The notes under the pieces were generated by a model. That model was not told where the DNA came from. It ran no database searches and worked only from the letters and a program-made list of their open reading frames with translations. Shown here piece after piece: positions 13,701 through 20,114 of a DNA stretch of 64,000 bases. This DNA comes from Microcella alkaliphila. Its GTDB lineage: Bacteria > Actinomycetota > Actinomycetes > Actinomycetales > Microbacteriaceae. The DNA is taken from NCBI RefSeq assembly GCF_004216855.1, contig NZ_SGXT01000017.1, forward strand, positions 172,169 to 236,168, written 5' to 3'. Both the position numbers and the translations under genes were made by a program. How positions within the stretch are numbered: position 1 is the stretch's first letter; each line of letters begins with the position of its first letter.

Positions 13701-14099
13701 CTGCTGCCGAGCGGCGACGTCGACACCCTGATGACGGGGCTCGACGCACCGTGGTCGGTCGTACCGCTCAGCGGAGCGGCGGGCTCGCTGGAGGTGGGCG
13801 AGCTTCACGAAGTCATCACGGGCATCCCGAAGGCGCGCACGCACAACGGCGGGCGCATCGTGATCGGCCCCGACGAGAAGCTGTCCGTGACGACGGGCGA
13901 CGCGCGGGTGCTGGAAGCCTCGCAGGACGTCGACTCGCTCGCGGGCAAGATCTTGCGTCTCGAACTCGACGGCACCGTGCCGGCCGACAACCCGTTCGAC
14001 GGATCGCCCGTGCTCTCGCTCGGGCACCGCAACCCTCAGGGGCTCGCCTTCGACCGCGACGGGCAGCTGTGGGCCGCCGAGCTCTCCCCAGCGCCGTAG
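13701..14099 (+). pseudogene. Remnant of a PQQ-dependent (soluble) sugar dehydrogenase gene
   Basis: The reading frame first gives LPSGDVDTLMTGLDAPWSVVPLSG, which fits the N-terminal first blade of the glucose/sorbosone dehydrogenase family. It then jumps to EVITGIPKARTHNGGRIVIG...TGDA and DSLAGKILRLELDG...NPFD...LSLGHRNPQGLAFDRDGQLWAAE, which fits the middle of the family. The intact family is ~350-400 residues with six blades. Here roughly 60-70 residues between the two pieces and everything after the GHRNPQG blade are missing, and the frame stops at 14099. I infer a decayed gene with an internal deletion and a 3' truncation. There is no plausible ribosome site at the internal ATG 13731. 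Confidence 0.72.
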
Positions 14100-14156
14100 T
14101 CACCCCGGTTTCCCCCGGCACGGCTGTCGCGGTCCGGCGGGGTCGGCGCTCTGACC

Positions 14157-14162
14157 TACCAT
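14157..14162 (+). promoter_or_regulatory. -10 box TACCAT for leaderless sprT-like gene
   Basis: TACCAT ends 7 nt before ATG 14170 and no Shine-Dalgarno sequence is present, so transcription should start at or next to the start codon. The string TACCATCGGGC also precedes the 2-phosphosulfolactate phosphatase-like gene at 15549. Confidence 0.6.
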
Positions 14163-14169
14163 CGGGCGC

Positions 14170-14625
14170 ATGAGCGAGCTGGATCGGGTGCGGGTGTGGG
14201 CCGAGGCGTTGATTCGGCTGCACCTCGACGACTCGTGGAGCTTCGCGTTCGACCACGCCACCAAGCGCGCCGGCCTCTGCAACTACGGCAAGAAACGCAT
14301 CTCGGTGTCGCGGCACCTCGCCGCCCGGTGGGACGACGACGAGGTGCACCAGACCCTGCTGCACGAAGTGGCCCACGCGCTCGCGGGCCCCGGCGCAGGC
14401 CACGGCCCGGCGTGGAAGGCGATCGCCGCCGACCTCGGCTACGTCGGCGGCACCACCCACTCGGGCGAGATCGCCGCCGAGCGGGCGCGCTGGGCGGGCC
14501 GCTGCCCCGCGGGGCACGAGTTCGTGCGGTTTCGGCGACCGCGGTCGGTCGTCGCGTGCGGCAAGTGCTCGCGCACGTTCCACCCCGCGAACGTCATCCG
14601 CTGGACGGATCGCCGGGCGGTGTAG
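14170..14625 (+). CDS. SprT-like zinc metalloprotease domain protein
   Basis: 151 residues. The catalytic HEVAHALAGPGAGHG (HExxH at about residues 65-69 with a third ligand H further on) defines the SprT/Spartan-like fold. A C-terminal zinc ribbon follows, with cysteines CPAGHEF and CGKCSRTFHP (about 115-140). Eukaryotic Spartan degrades DNA-protein crosslinks. For these small bacterial proteins the substrate is unknown, so a repair role is only a possibility. Start ATG 14170 has a -10-like TACCAT 7 nt upstream and no ribosome site. It is flanked by the sugar dehydrogenase remnant and a convergent DUF427 gene. Confidence 0.88.
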   Translation: MSELDRVRVWAEALIRLHLDDSWSFAFDHATKRAGLCNYGKKRISVSRHLAARWDDDEVHQTLLHEVAHALAGPGAGHGPAWKAIAADLGYVGGTTHSGEIAAERARWAGRCPAGHEFVRFRRPRSVVACGKCSRTFHPANVIRWTDRRAV

Positions 14626-14675
14626 GGCGGGCCGGGTCGGGTTGGCGGGGGCCGCGCGGTCTACTCGGAGACCGT

Positions 14676-14978
14676 CTACTCGGAGACGGTGGCCTCTTTC
14701 CAGAACGCCACGTAGTTGCTGTAGTCCTTGCCGACACGATCGAACGACGACGGGATCGGCGTCGGGTAGCTCCACGCCCGGTCGGGGTACGACGTCCCGT
14801 CAACCGTGATCGTGAAGTACTGGGTGTCGCCCTTCCACGGGCAGTGGTACGGCGTGGGCGACTCCTCGAGCAGCTCACTCTTCACGCTCGACGGCGGGAA
14901 ATACCAGTTGCCCTCGATCTGAATGAGGTCGTCCTTCGACGCCTCGGCGATAACGGTTCCGTTGATGTGCGCCTTCAT
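14676..14978 (-). CDS. DUF427 domain protein
   Basis: 100-residue cytoplasmic protein. The segment KSELLEESPTPYHCPWKGD followed by TQYFTI and DRAWSYPTP...YVAFW is the conserved core of DUF427, a small beta-tent fold protein of unknown function common in actinobacteria. The C-terminus ATVSE is typical. It starts 11 bp after the 2-phosphosulfolactate phosphatase-like gene on the same strand and may be co-transcribed with it. The 3' end converges with the sprT-like gene, 50 bp away. Confidence 0.88.
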   Translation of the reverse strand: MKAHINGTVIAEASKDDLIQIEGNWYFPPSSVKSELLEESPTPYHCPWKGDTQYFTITVDGTSYPDRAWSYPTPIPSSFDRVGKDYSNYVAFWKEATVSE

Positions 14979-14988
14979 GGGAGGAACG

Positions 14989-15549
14989 CTACGACGGGAT
15001 GCTGAACTCTCGCAGGATGTGCAGGCTCTGCTCGTCGAGACGGGCGCGCACCGCGCGCACGGCGTCCGGGCCCTCGTGTGCGGCGAGCCGACGCCCCGCG
15101 ACGGAGGCCGTGAGCATGTGGCCCACGGCGCCGCGGAGGCCGGAATACGCGGCGGCGGACGCGGCCGCCTCGGGGCTCGTCGCGTCGATGCCGACCGTGC
15201 CGAGAGCATCCACGATGGCACCGGCGAGCAGGATGTCTTCGACAGGGAAGCCGTCGGGGGTTTCGATCGGGGCGCCGGCCGCGACGACCGCGACCATCGT
15301 GCGCTCGCCGCGCGCCGCCTGCAGCTCGAGCAGGCGCTGAGCGATGGCCGACGCGGCGCCGAGCCGGGCATCGATCACTTCGACGTGCGGGGGCAGGGCG
15401 TTCAGCGGCACGTCTTCCGTCGCGATCGCGTCGCACCACACGACCAGGTGCGCCGTCTCGCCGATGCGGCGAGCGCCGTCGAGGCCGACGTCGACGCGCA
15501 CCTGGTAGCGCTCTTGGGCGTCGGGGTTCTCGTCATGCGGCTGGGTCAC
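14989..15549 (-). CDS. 2-phosphosulfolactate phosphatase (ComB)-family protein
   Basis: 186 residues. The family features are YQVRVDVGLDGARRI at the start, AHLVVWCDAIAT, and VEDILLAGAIVDAL...GIDATSPEAAAS...LRGAVGHMLTASVAGRRLA, the Asp-rich and SPEA/GR-L segments of ComB. Archaeal ComB makes sulfolactate for coenzyme M. Actinobacteria do not make coenzyme M, so the true substrate here is unknown and may be another phosphorylated hydroxyacid. The GTG start at 15549 is leaderless: TACCAT ends 6 nt upstream. Confidence 0.78.
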   Translation of the reverse strand: MTQPHDENPDAQERYQVRVDVGLDGARRIGETAHLVVWCDAIATEDVPLNALPPHVEVIDARLGAASAIAQRLLELQAARGERTMVAVVAAGAPIETPDGFPVEDILLAGAIVDALGTVGIDATSPEAAASAAAYSGLRGAVGHMLTASVAGRRLAAHEGPDAVRAVRARLDEQSLHILREFSIPS

Positions 15550-15555
15550 AGCCCG

Positions 15556-15561
15556 ATGGTA
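15556..15561 (-). promoter_or_regulatory. -10 box TACCAT for leaderless ComB-family gene
   Basis: On the minus strand TACCAT is followed by CGGGCT and then the GTG start, a 6-nt gap that places the transcription start on the codon. Confidence 0.6.
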
Positions 15562-15584
15562 GCGAGGGGCCGCACACTGGTTCC

Positions 15585-16058
15585 ATGCGTGTGACGCTGG
15601 ATCTCATCCTCGACTGTTCGCCCGACGCGGCGTGGGAGGCCGTGCACTCCCCCGCCGTTTTTCGCGCAGTGTCGGGGCCGTGGACGACCGTCGAGTCGCT
15701 CGAGCCGGGTGGATTCCCGTCGCGGTGGCCGGGCGGCGACCACCGCGTGAAACTGCGGATGCTCGGGGTGCTTCCCATGGGCACGCAACTGATCCGACTC
15801 TCCGACGAAGTCGCCCCCGGGGTGCGCACGGTGCACGACACCGGCGGGCCGCTGTCGGGGCCGATGCGCACCGTTCGGAGTTGGCACCACCAGATGGCGA
15901 TCTCGGCGGCGCCGGGTGACGGGGGCCGCACGCGGTTTCGCGACACCCTGACCGTCAAAGCAGGAGTGCTGACGCCGTTCGTGACGGCCGGGTTTTGGGT
16001 GTTCTGGCAGCTGCGCGGGCGGGCGCTGAAGCGCCTCGCCCCGGGGTGGAACACCTGA
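15585..16058 (+). CDS. SRPBCC (START/Bet v1-like) family protein
   Basis: 157 residues. The pattern VTLDLILDCSPDAAWEAVHSP at the start, a hydrophobic-ligand-type beta core (DHRVKLRMLGVLPMGTQLIRL, GVRTVHDTGGPLSG, SWHHQMAIS, TRFRDTLTV) and a long C-terminal helix (FWVFWQLRGRALKRLAP) give the helix-grip fold. Ligand and role are unknown. CACACT ends 6 nt before the ATG and may be the -10 box of a leaderless transcript. It is upstream of the DEAD-box helicase but separated by that gene's own promoter and leader. Confidence 0.8.
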   Translation: MRVTLDLILDCSPDAAWEAVHSPAVFRAVSGPWTTVESLEPGGFPSRWPGGDHRVKLRMLGVLPMGTQLIRLSDEVAPGVRTVHDTGGPLSGPMRTVRSWHHQMAISAAPGDGGRTRFRDTLTVKAGVLTPFVTAGFWVFWQLRGRALKRLAPGWNT

Positions 16059-16063
16059 CCTGC

Positions 16064-16318
16064 TAGGGTTGAGGAACTGGCGGCCCCGTTGTGGCGCCGC
16101 CCGCGTCGTAGAACGCTTCCTCTTCTCGCACATCGCGCACTGACTCGCGCGCAGCGATTCGACACTTTCTGACGGCGAAATGATTGCGGCCACCGCCGCC
16201 GTCGCCACCCGACTCACTGAGCCGTCCGTTTGAGACGTGCGCCGTGCATCCAGCCCGCTGACATCAGCCGTGGCCGCGTGCGCCCGGGAGTCACCGCAAG
16301 CCTGAAAGGCACCACTCC
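16064..16318 (+). promoter_or_regulatory. Promoter and ~240-nt structured leader of the DEAD-box helicase gene
   Basis: TAGGGT (16064-16069) resembles an actinobacterial -10 box just after the upstream stop codon. The transcript would begin near 16076 and run ~240 nt before the ATG. Its 5' end can fold (GGCGGC at 16079-16084 with GCCGCC at 16096-16101), and a pyrimidine-rich stretch TTCCTCTTCTC follows. Long leaders are common on cold-induced or autoregulated RNA helicase genes, so regulation through this leader is likely but not shown. Confidence 0.5.
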
Positions 16319-17869
16319 ATGACCACCACGTTCAGCACGCTCGGCGTGCCGTACCCCCTCGTCGAAGCCCTCACCGAGCAGGGCAAGACGAGCGCGTTCC
16401 CGATTCAGGTCGACACGCTGCCCGACACTCTCGCCGGGCGCGACGTGCTCGGCCGCGGCAAGACCGGCTCGGGCAAGACCCTCGCGTTCGCCATTCCGAT
16501 GGTGGCGCGCATCGGCATGCGCACGGCGGCCCGCCGCCGCGCCGGCCACCCGCTCGGGCTCGTGCTCGCCCCCACCCGCGAGCTCGCCAGCCAGATTCTC
16601 GCCACGATCGAGCCGCTCGCGAAGGCGTACGGCCTCACCGCGATGACGATCTTCGGCGGCGTCTCGCAAAACCCGCAGGTGGCGACCCTGCGTCGCGGCG
16701 TCGACATCGTCGTGGCCGCGCCCGGCCGCCTCGAAGACCTCATGAAGCAGGGCCACGTGTCGCTCGCCGACGTCGAGATCACCGTGCTTGATGAGGCCGA
16801 CCACATGGCCGACCTGGGATTCCTGCCCGGTGTGACGCGCATCCTCGCGGCGACGCCCGCGAACGGTCAGCGCCTGCTGTTCAGCGCGACCCTCGACAAC
16901 GGGGTCGACAAGCTGGTGAAGCGCTTCCTGAGTGATCCGATCTTGCACTCAGTCGACGAAGCGCACTCGCCGGTGGTCGACATGACCCACCACGTGTTCG
17001 ACGTGGCCGGTGTCGACGAGAAGAAGGCGCTCGTGACGCGACTCGCGTCGGGAGCCGGGCGGCGCATCCTGTTCTTGCGCACCAAGCACCAGGCGAAGAA
17101 GCTCGCCCGCACGCTGACCGCGGCGGGGATTCCCGCCGTCGACCTGCAGGGCAACCTGTCGCAGGCCGCGCGTGAGCGCAACCTCGCCGCGTTCGGCGAC
17201 GGAAGCGTGCGCGTGCTCGTCGCGACCGACGTCGCCGCCCGCGGTGTGCACGTCGACGACATCGAACTCGTCGTGCACGTCGACCCGCCCACCGAGCACA
17301 AGGCGTACCTGCACCGTTCGGGCCGCACCGCCCGCGCCGGAGCCTCGGGCGACGTCGTCACCGTCGTCTTGCCCGAGCAGCGTCGCGACACCGCGGCCCT
17401 CTTGCGCAAGGCGTCAATTCAGGTTCAGCCCGTTGCGGTGAACGCCGACTCGCCCGCGGTTGCGGCGCTCGTCGGCGAGGTGGCGCCGCGCGTCGCGGCC
17501 GCCGACATGCCGGCCGTGCTGCGTCCGCAGCCCCAGGGCGGAGGACGCTCGACCGGCGCGAACGCGCAGCGCAAGCGGGCCGCCCGCGGTGGGCAGGGTG
17601 GGCAGGGTTCGCAGGGCGGCCAGCGTCGCCAGCGTTCGACCCAGGATGCTCCGCGCACCGCGCGTGGGACCGGTCGCGGCACCGACGTGGCCGCGCACCG
17701 CACGGAGGGGCACCGCAGCGCTGAGGCGCCGGCGGCCCCGCGTGCCCGCCGAGGCGGGTCGCGGCGGGCGTCGGCCCCCGCAGGCTCGGGCTCGGGCGGC
17801 ACCGGCGGCGGGATGCGCGTCGGTCAGGTCGTTCGCCAGAACGGCGGCGGCCAGCGTCGCGGACGCTAG
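16319..17869 (+). CDS. DEAD-box ATP-dependent RNA helicase (RhlE/DeaD type)
   Basis: 516 residues. Q motif (FSTLGVPYPLVEAL...FPIQ), motif I GRGKTGSGKT (about 42-51), Ia PTRELASQI, Ib/GG, motif II as DEAD in TVLDEADHM (about 161-164), motif III SAT, and motifs V/VI ATDVAARGVHVDD and HRSGRTARAG are all present. After residue ~375 comes a long basic low-complexity tail rich in R, G, Q and A (GGQGGQGSQGGQRRQR, C-terminal GQRRGR), typical of RNA-binding extensions. It unwinds structured RNA in ribosome assembly or RNA decay. It is a single gene with a long leader; GAAAGG lies ~11 nt before the ATG. Confidence 0.93.
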   Translation: MTTTFSTLGVPYPLVEALTEQGKTSAFPIQVDTLPDTLAGRDVLGRGKTGSGKTLAFAIPMVARIGMRTAARRRAGHPLGLVLAPTRELASQILATIEPLAKAYGLTAMTIFGGVSQNPQVATLRRGVDIVVAAPGRLEDLMKQGHVSLADVEITVLDEADHMADLGFLPGVTRILAATPANGQRLLFSATLDNGVDKLVKRFLSDPILHSVDEAHSPVVDMTHHVFDVAGVDEKKALVTRLASGAGRRILFLRTKHQAKKLARTLTAAGIPAVDLQGNLSQAARERNLAAFGDGSVRVLVATDVAARGVHVDDIELVVHVDPPTEHKAYLHRSGRTARAGASGDVVTVVLPEQRRDTAALLRKASIQVQPVAVNADSPAVAALVGEVAPRVAAADMPAVLRPQPQGGGRSTGANAQRKRAARGGQGGQGSQGGQRRQRSTQDAPRTARGTGRGTDVAAHRTEGHRSAEAPAAPRARRGGSRRASAPAGSGSGGTGGGMRVGQVVRQNGGGQRRGR

Positions 17870-17927
17870 TTCCGCGCATCCATTCTTCTGATCGCCCATG
17901 CGGTCAGCGTCGATCAGCGGCGGCACC

Positions 17928-17933
17928 TAGATT
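17928..17933 (+). promoter_or_regulatory. -10 box TAGATT for leaderless GNAT gene
   Basis: TAGATT then GTTCGG then the GTG start at 17940: a 6-nt gap and no ribosome site. Confidence 0.6.
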
Positions 17934-17939
17934 GTTCGG

Positions 17940-18458
17940 GTGCCGCCGCTGATTCGTTCCGCTACCGCTGACGACGTCGAGGCGATCGCCCGGCTGCACC
18001 TGCAGTGCTTCGCCGAGGTGTACGAGGGCGTGCTGAGCCCGCGCTTTCTGGCGTGCAACACGATCGAGACGGCGCGCGCCGAGTGGGCGTCGTACCTCTC
18101 GGCGGGCGACGCGGATGCGACCGTGCCGGGCTCGGTCGTGGTCGTCGCCGTGGAGCATGACCCGATCACCGGCGCACGCGAGCTCGTGGGGCTCGCCCGC
18201 AGCGCACCCTCGATCGACGCGGAAGCCCCGCGCGACACGAAGCTCGACTCGCTGTACACGCGGCGCTCGACGTGGGGGTCGGGGCTGGGCGCGCGACTAC
18301 TCGACGCCGTTCTCGGCGAGCGCCCCGCCTACCTCTGGATCGTGACCGCGAACACCCGCGCCGCCCGCTTCTACGAGAAGCACGGCTTCGCGTTCGACGG
18401 TTTTGGCCGCCCCTACGAACCGTGGGACGGCACCCACTGCTCACGCATGGTGCGCTGA
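17940..18458 (+). CDS. GNAT-family N-acetyltransferase
   Basis: 172 residues. N-terminal IRSATADDVEAIARLHLQCF and the C-terminal acetyl-CoA site TRRSTWGSGLGARLLDAVL (the R/Q-x-x-G-x-G/A P-loop near 108-126), then YLWIVTANTRAARFYEKHGFAFDG, are diagnostic of the fold. The acceptor is unknown; single-domain proteins like this modify small molecules, antibiotics or protein N-termini. GTG start is leaderless (TAGATT 6 nt upstream). The following 300 bp hold no gene but three copies of a palindromic repeat. Confidence 0.88.
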   Translation: MPPLIRSATADDVEAIARLHLQCFAEVYEGVLSPRFLACNTIETARAEWASYLSAGDADATVPGSVVVVAVEHDPITGARELVGLARSAPSIDAEAPRDTKLDSLYTRRSTWGSGLGARLLDAVLGERPAYLWIVTANTRAARFYEKHGFAFDGFGRPYEPWDGTHCSRMVR

Positions 18459-18542
18459 GCCCGTGTGCACGCGGGGCAGCGCCGCCGGCAAGGCCGGGCG
18501 CGGCGGGTTTCGGCCAGGCTCGCTACGTGCATCCGCGGGGAT

Positions 18543-18588
18543 GTGTGCCGGGGTCCCCGCGACTACTCCGCTGTAGGAGTTCCTACAG
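18543..18588 (+). repeat. Dispersed palindromic repeat, long copy 1
   Basis: Contains TGTAGGAGTTCCTACA (18572-18587; 7-bp arms, 2-nt centre) preceded by GCGACTACTCCGC and by a GTGTGCCGGGGTC segment. The same three blocks recur at 28781-28827. The rest of the 300-bp gap 18459-18757 holds two further copies and no supportable gene. Confidence 0.85.
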
Positions 18589-18626
18589 TTTGCAACCGCG
18601 TGCGGGACCGCGGGCGGATGCTCGCG

Positions 18627-18642
18627 TGTAGGAGTTCCTACA
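18627..18642 (+). repeat. Dispersed palindromic repeat, core copy 2
   Basis: Exact TGTAGGAGTTCCTACA core without the ACTACTCCG flank, 55 bp after copy 1 (start to start). Confidence 0.85.
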
Positions 18643-18670
18643 GTTGGCGGCGCCGCGCACGGGTTCGCTC

Positions 18671-18710
18671 GGCTACTCGGGTGTAGGAGTTCCTACAGCG
18701 GAGTAGTCGC
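18671..18710 (+). repeat. Dispersed palindromic repeat, extended copy 3
   Basis: Core TGTAGGAGTTCCTACA at 18682-18697, 55 bp after copy 2. It is flanked on both sides by inverted ACTAC-type arms (GGCTACTCGGG on the left, GCGGAGTAGTCGC on the right), so the whole forms an imperfect ~38-bp palindrome able to fold as a long hairpin. It could also work as a bidirectional terminator between the GNAT and NUDIX genes. Confidence 0.85.
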
Positions 18711-18757
18711 TGGGGTGGGCGGGTGAGTTGCCGCGGGTCCGCCGCGAAAGAAACTCT

Positions 18758-19300
18758 CTACGGCAGGACGCCGACCGAGGCGAGGGCCGTGCGCAGCAGA
18801 GCGCCGCGTCCGCCCTCCATCTCGTTCGAGACGCGGTCGCTGGCCGCCTCCTCGGGGGTGAGCCAGGTGAGCTCGAGCGCATCCTGGCGGGGGTCGCACG
18901 TTCCCGTCACGGGCACGACGAACGCGAGCGAAACCGCGTGCTGACGGTCGTCGTCGAACCGGGTCGGCGACGGGAACGGGAAATACTCCGCCACAGAGAA
19001 CGGCACCGGCGACGCGGGCAACTGCGGGAAGGCCATCGGGCCCAGATCCTTCTCGAGGTGACGGTACAGCGCATCGCGCAACGTCTCGCCGTACATCACG
19101 CGCCCCGACACGAGCGTGCGCGTGATCGACCCGGCCGGATTGACCCGCAACAGCGCTCCCACCTCGGTAACAACGCCCACGCCGTCCAGCCGCACCGGCA
19201 CCGCCTCCACGTAGAGAATCGGCAGGCGGCGGCGCACCTCGGCGAGCTCCTCGTCAGACAGCCAGCCAGAATCCGGGTCGGGGGTGCGCGTCGAAGCCAT
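18758..19300 (-). CDS. NUDIX-like protein, DUF4916 family
   Basis: 180 residues. WLSDEELAEVRRRLPILYVEAVPVRLDG, then ITRTLVSGRVMYGETLRDALYRHLEKDLGPMAFPQLP, and QHAVSLAFVVPVTG...LELTWLTPEEA...EMEGGRGALLRTALA match the DUF4916 group, an actinobacterial NUDIX-fold family. The NUDIX box is degenerate: GETLRDALYRHLEKDLG lacks the canonical REUxEE glutamates. Hydrolase activity is therefore uncertain. Start ATG 19300 is chosen by conservation of the WLSDEE segment and because TATGAA lies 6 nt upstream, as for leaderless genes nearby. Confidence 0.82.
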   Translation of the reverse strand: MASTRTPDPDSGWLSDEELAEVRRRLPILYVEAVPVRLDGVGVVTEVGALLRVNPAGSITRTLVSGRVMYGETLRDALYRHLEKDLGPMAFPQLPASPVPFSVAEYFPFPSPTRFDDDRQHAVSLAFVVPVTGTCDPRQDALELTWLTPEEAASDRVSNEMEGGRGALLRTALASVGVLP

Positions 19301-19424
19301 GCCCCATTCATACCGCAGACAACCAAACGCACCCGCAGGCGCCCGCGTGCGCGCCGGGGGTCGATCCTGAACCGGGGCCGAGCATCCCGAACCGGCTGTC
19401 AGATGCGACTGCAAGGATGGGCCC

Positions 19425-20114
19425 GTGAGCGGCATGCAGCTGATCGACCCCAGCGCGATCATGTGGTCGGCGCCCGAAGCCGACCGGGCGGGGCGGCCGC
19501 TCATCGTGCTGCTGCACGGGTACGGCAGCAACGAGGGCGACCTGTTCGGGCTCGCCCCCTACCTGCCCCTCGACGCCGTGATCGCCTCCCTGCGGGCGCC
19601 ACGCGCCGCGGGCCCCGGCTTCGCCTGGTACGACCTCGACCCCGAACTCAACGCCTCGCGCATCGACGGAGGCGACTCCGCCGCCCGCGGAATCCTGCAC
19701 TGGCTCGACACCCAGAACCCCTCCAGCGTGGGCGTCATCGGCTTCAGCCAGGGCGGCGCCATGGCCGTGCACCTCATGCGCCACGCCCCCGAACGCTTCG
19801 CGTGGGCCGTCAGCCTCGCCGGCTTCGTCCTCGACGGCGATGCCCCGGCGGATGCCCGACTCGCCGCCCGGCGCCCGCCCGTCTTCTGGGGGCGCGGCAC
19901 CGCCGACGAGGTGATTCCGCCCCGGTTCGTCGAGCACGCCCAGCGCTGGCTGCCGAAACACGTCGAGTTGACCGAGCGCATCTACGAGGGGCTCGGGCAC
20001 GCCGTCAGCGAGTCGGAGCTCAACGACGTGCTGGCGTTCCTGCGCCAGCAGTCGGACGCGGGCGCGGGCCACGCGACCGGCGGCGCGGGCGGCACAGGCG
20101 ACGCCCGTGACTGA
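19425..20114 (+). CDS. Phospholipase/carboxylesterase-family alpha/beta hydrolase
   Basis: 229 residues. IVLLHGYGSNEGD (oxyanion region, about 24-36), GFSQGG (nucleophile elbow G-x-S-x-G near residue 104), an acidic residue in GTADEVIPP and the catalytic His in YEGLGHAVS complete the triad. This is the YpfH/serine esterase group acting on small esters. No signal peptide is seen, so it is cytoplasmic. The GTG start at 19425 (or ATG 19434) is uncertain. Its stop overlaps the lhr start by 8 bp, so the two genes are translationally coupled. The functional link to lhr is unclear. Confidence 0.85.
   Translation: MSGMQLIDPSAIMWSAPEADRAGRPLIVLLHGYGSNEGDLFGLAPYLPLDAVIASLRAPRAAGPGFAWYDLDPELNASRIDGGDSAARGILHWLDTQNPSSVGVIGFSQGGAMAVHLMRHAPERFAWAVSLAGFVLDGDAPADARLAARRPPVFWGRGTADEVIPPRFVEHAQRWLPKHVELTERIYEGLGHAVSESELNDVLAFLRQQSDAGAGHATGGAGGTGDARD

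Noticed and set aside
18543..18710. Three evenly spaced palindromes as a mini CRISPR array
   Set aside because: Repeat cores are 16 bp with different flanks, another copy exists 10 kb away between unrelated genes, and no cas genes are present.
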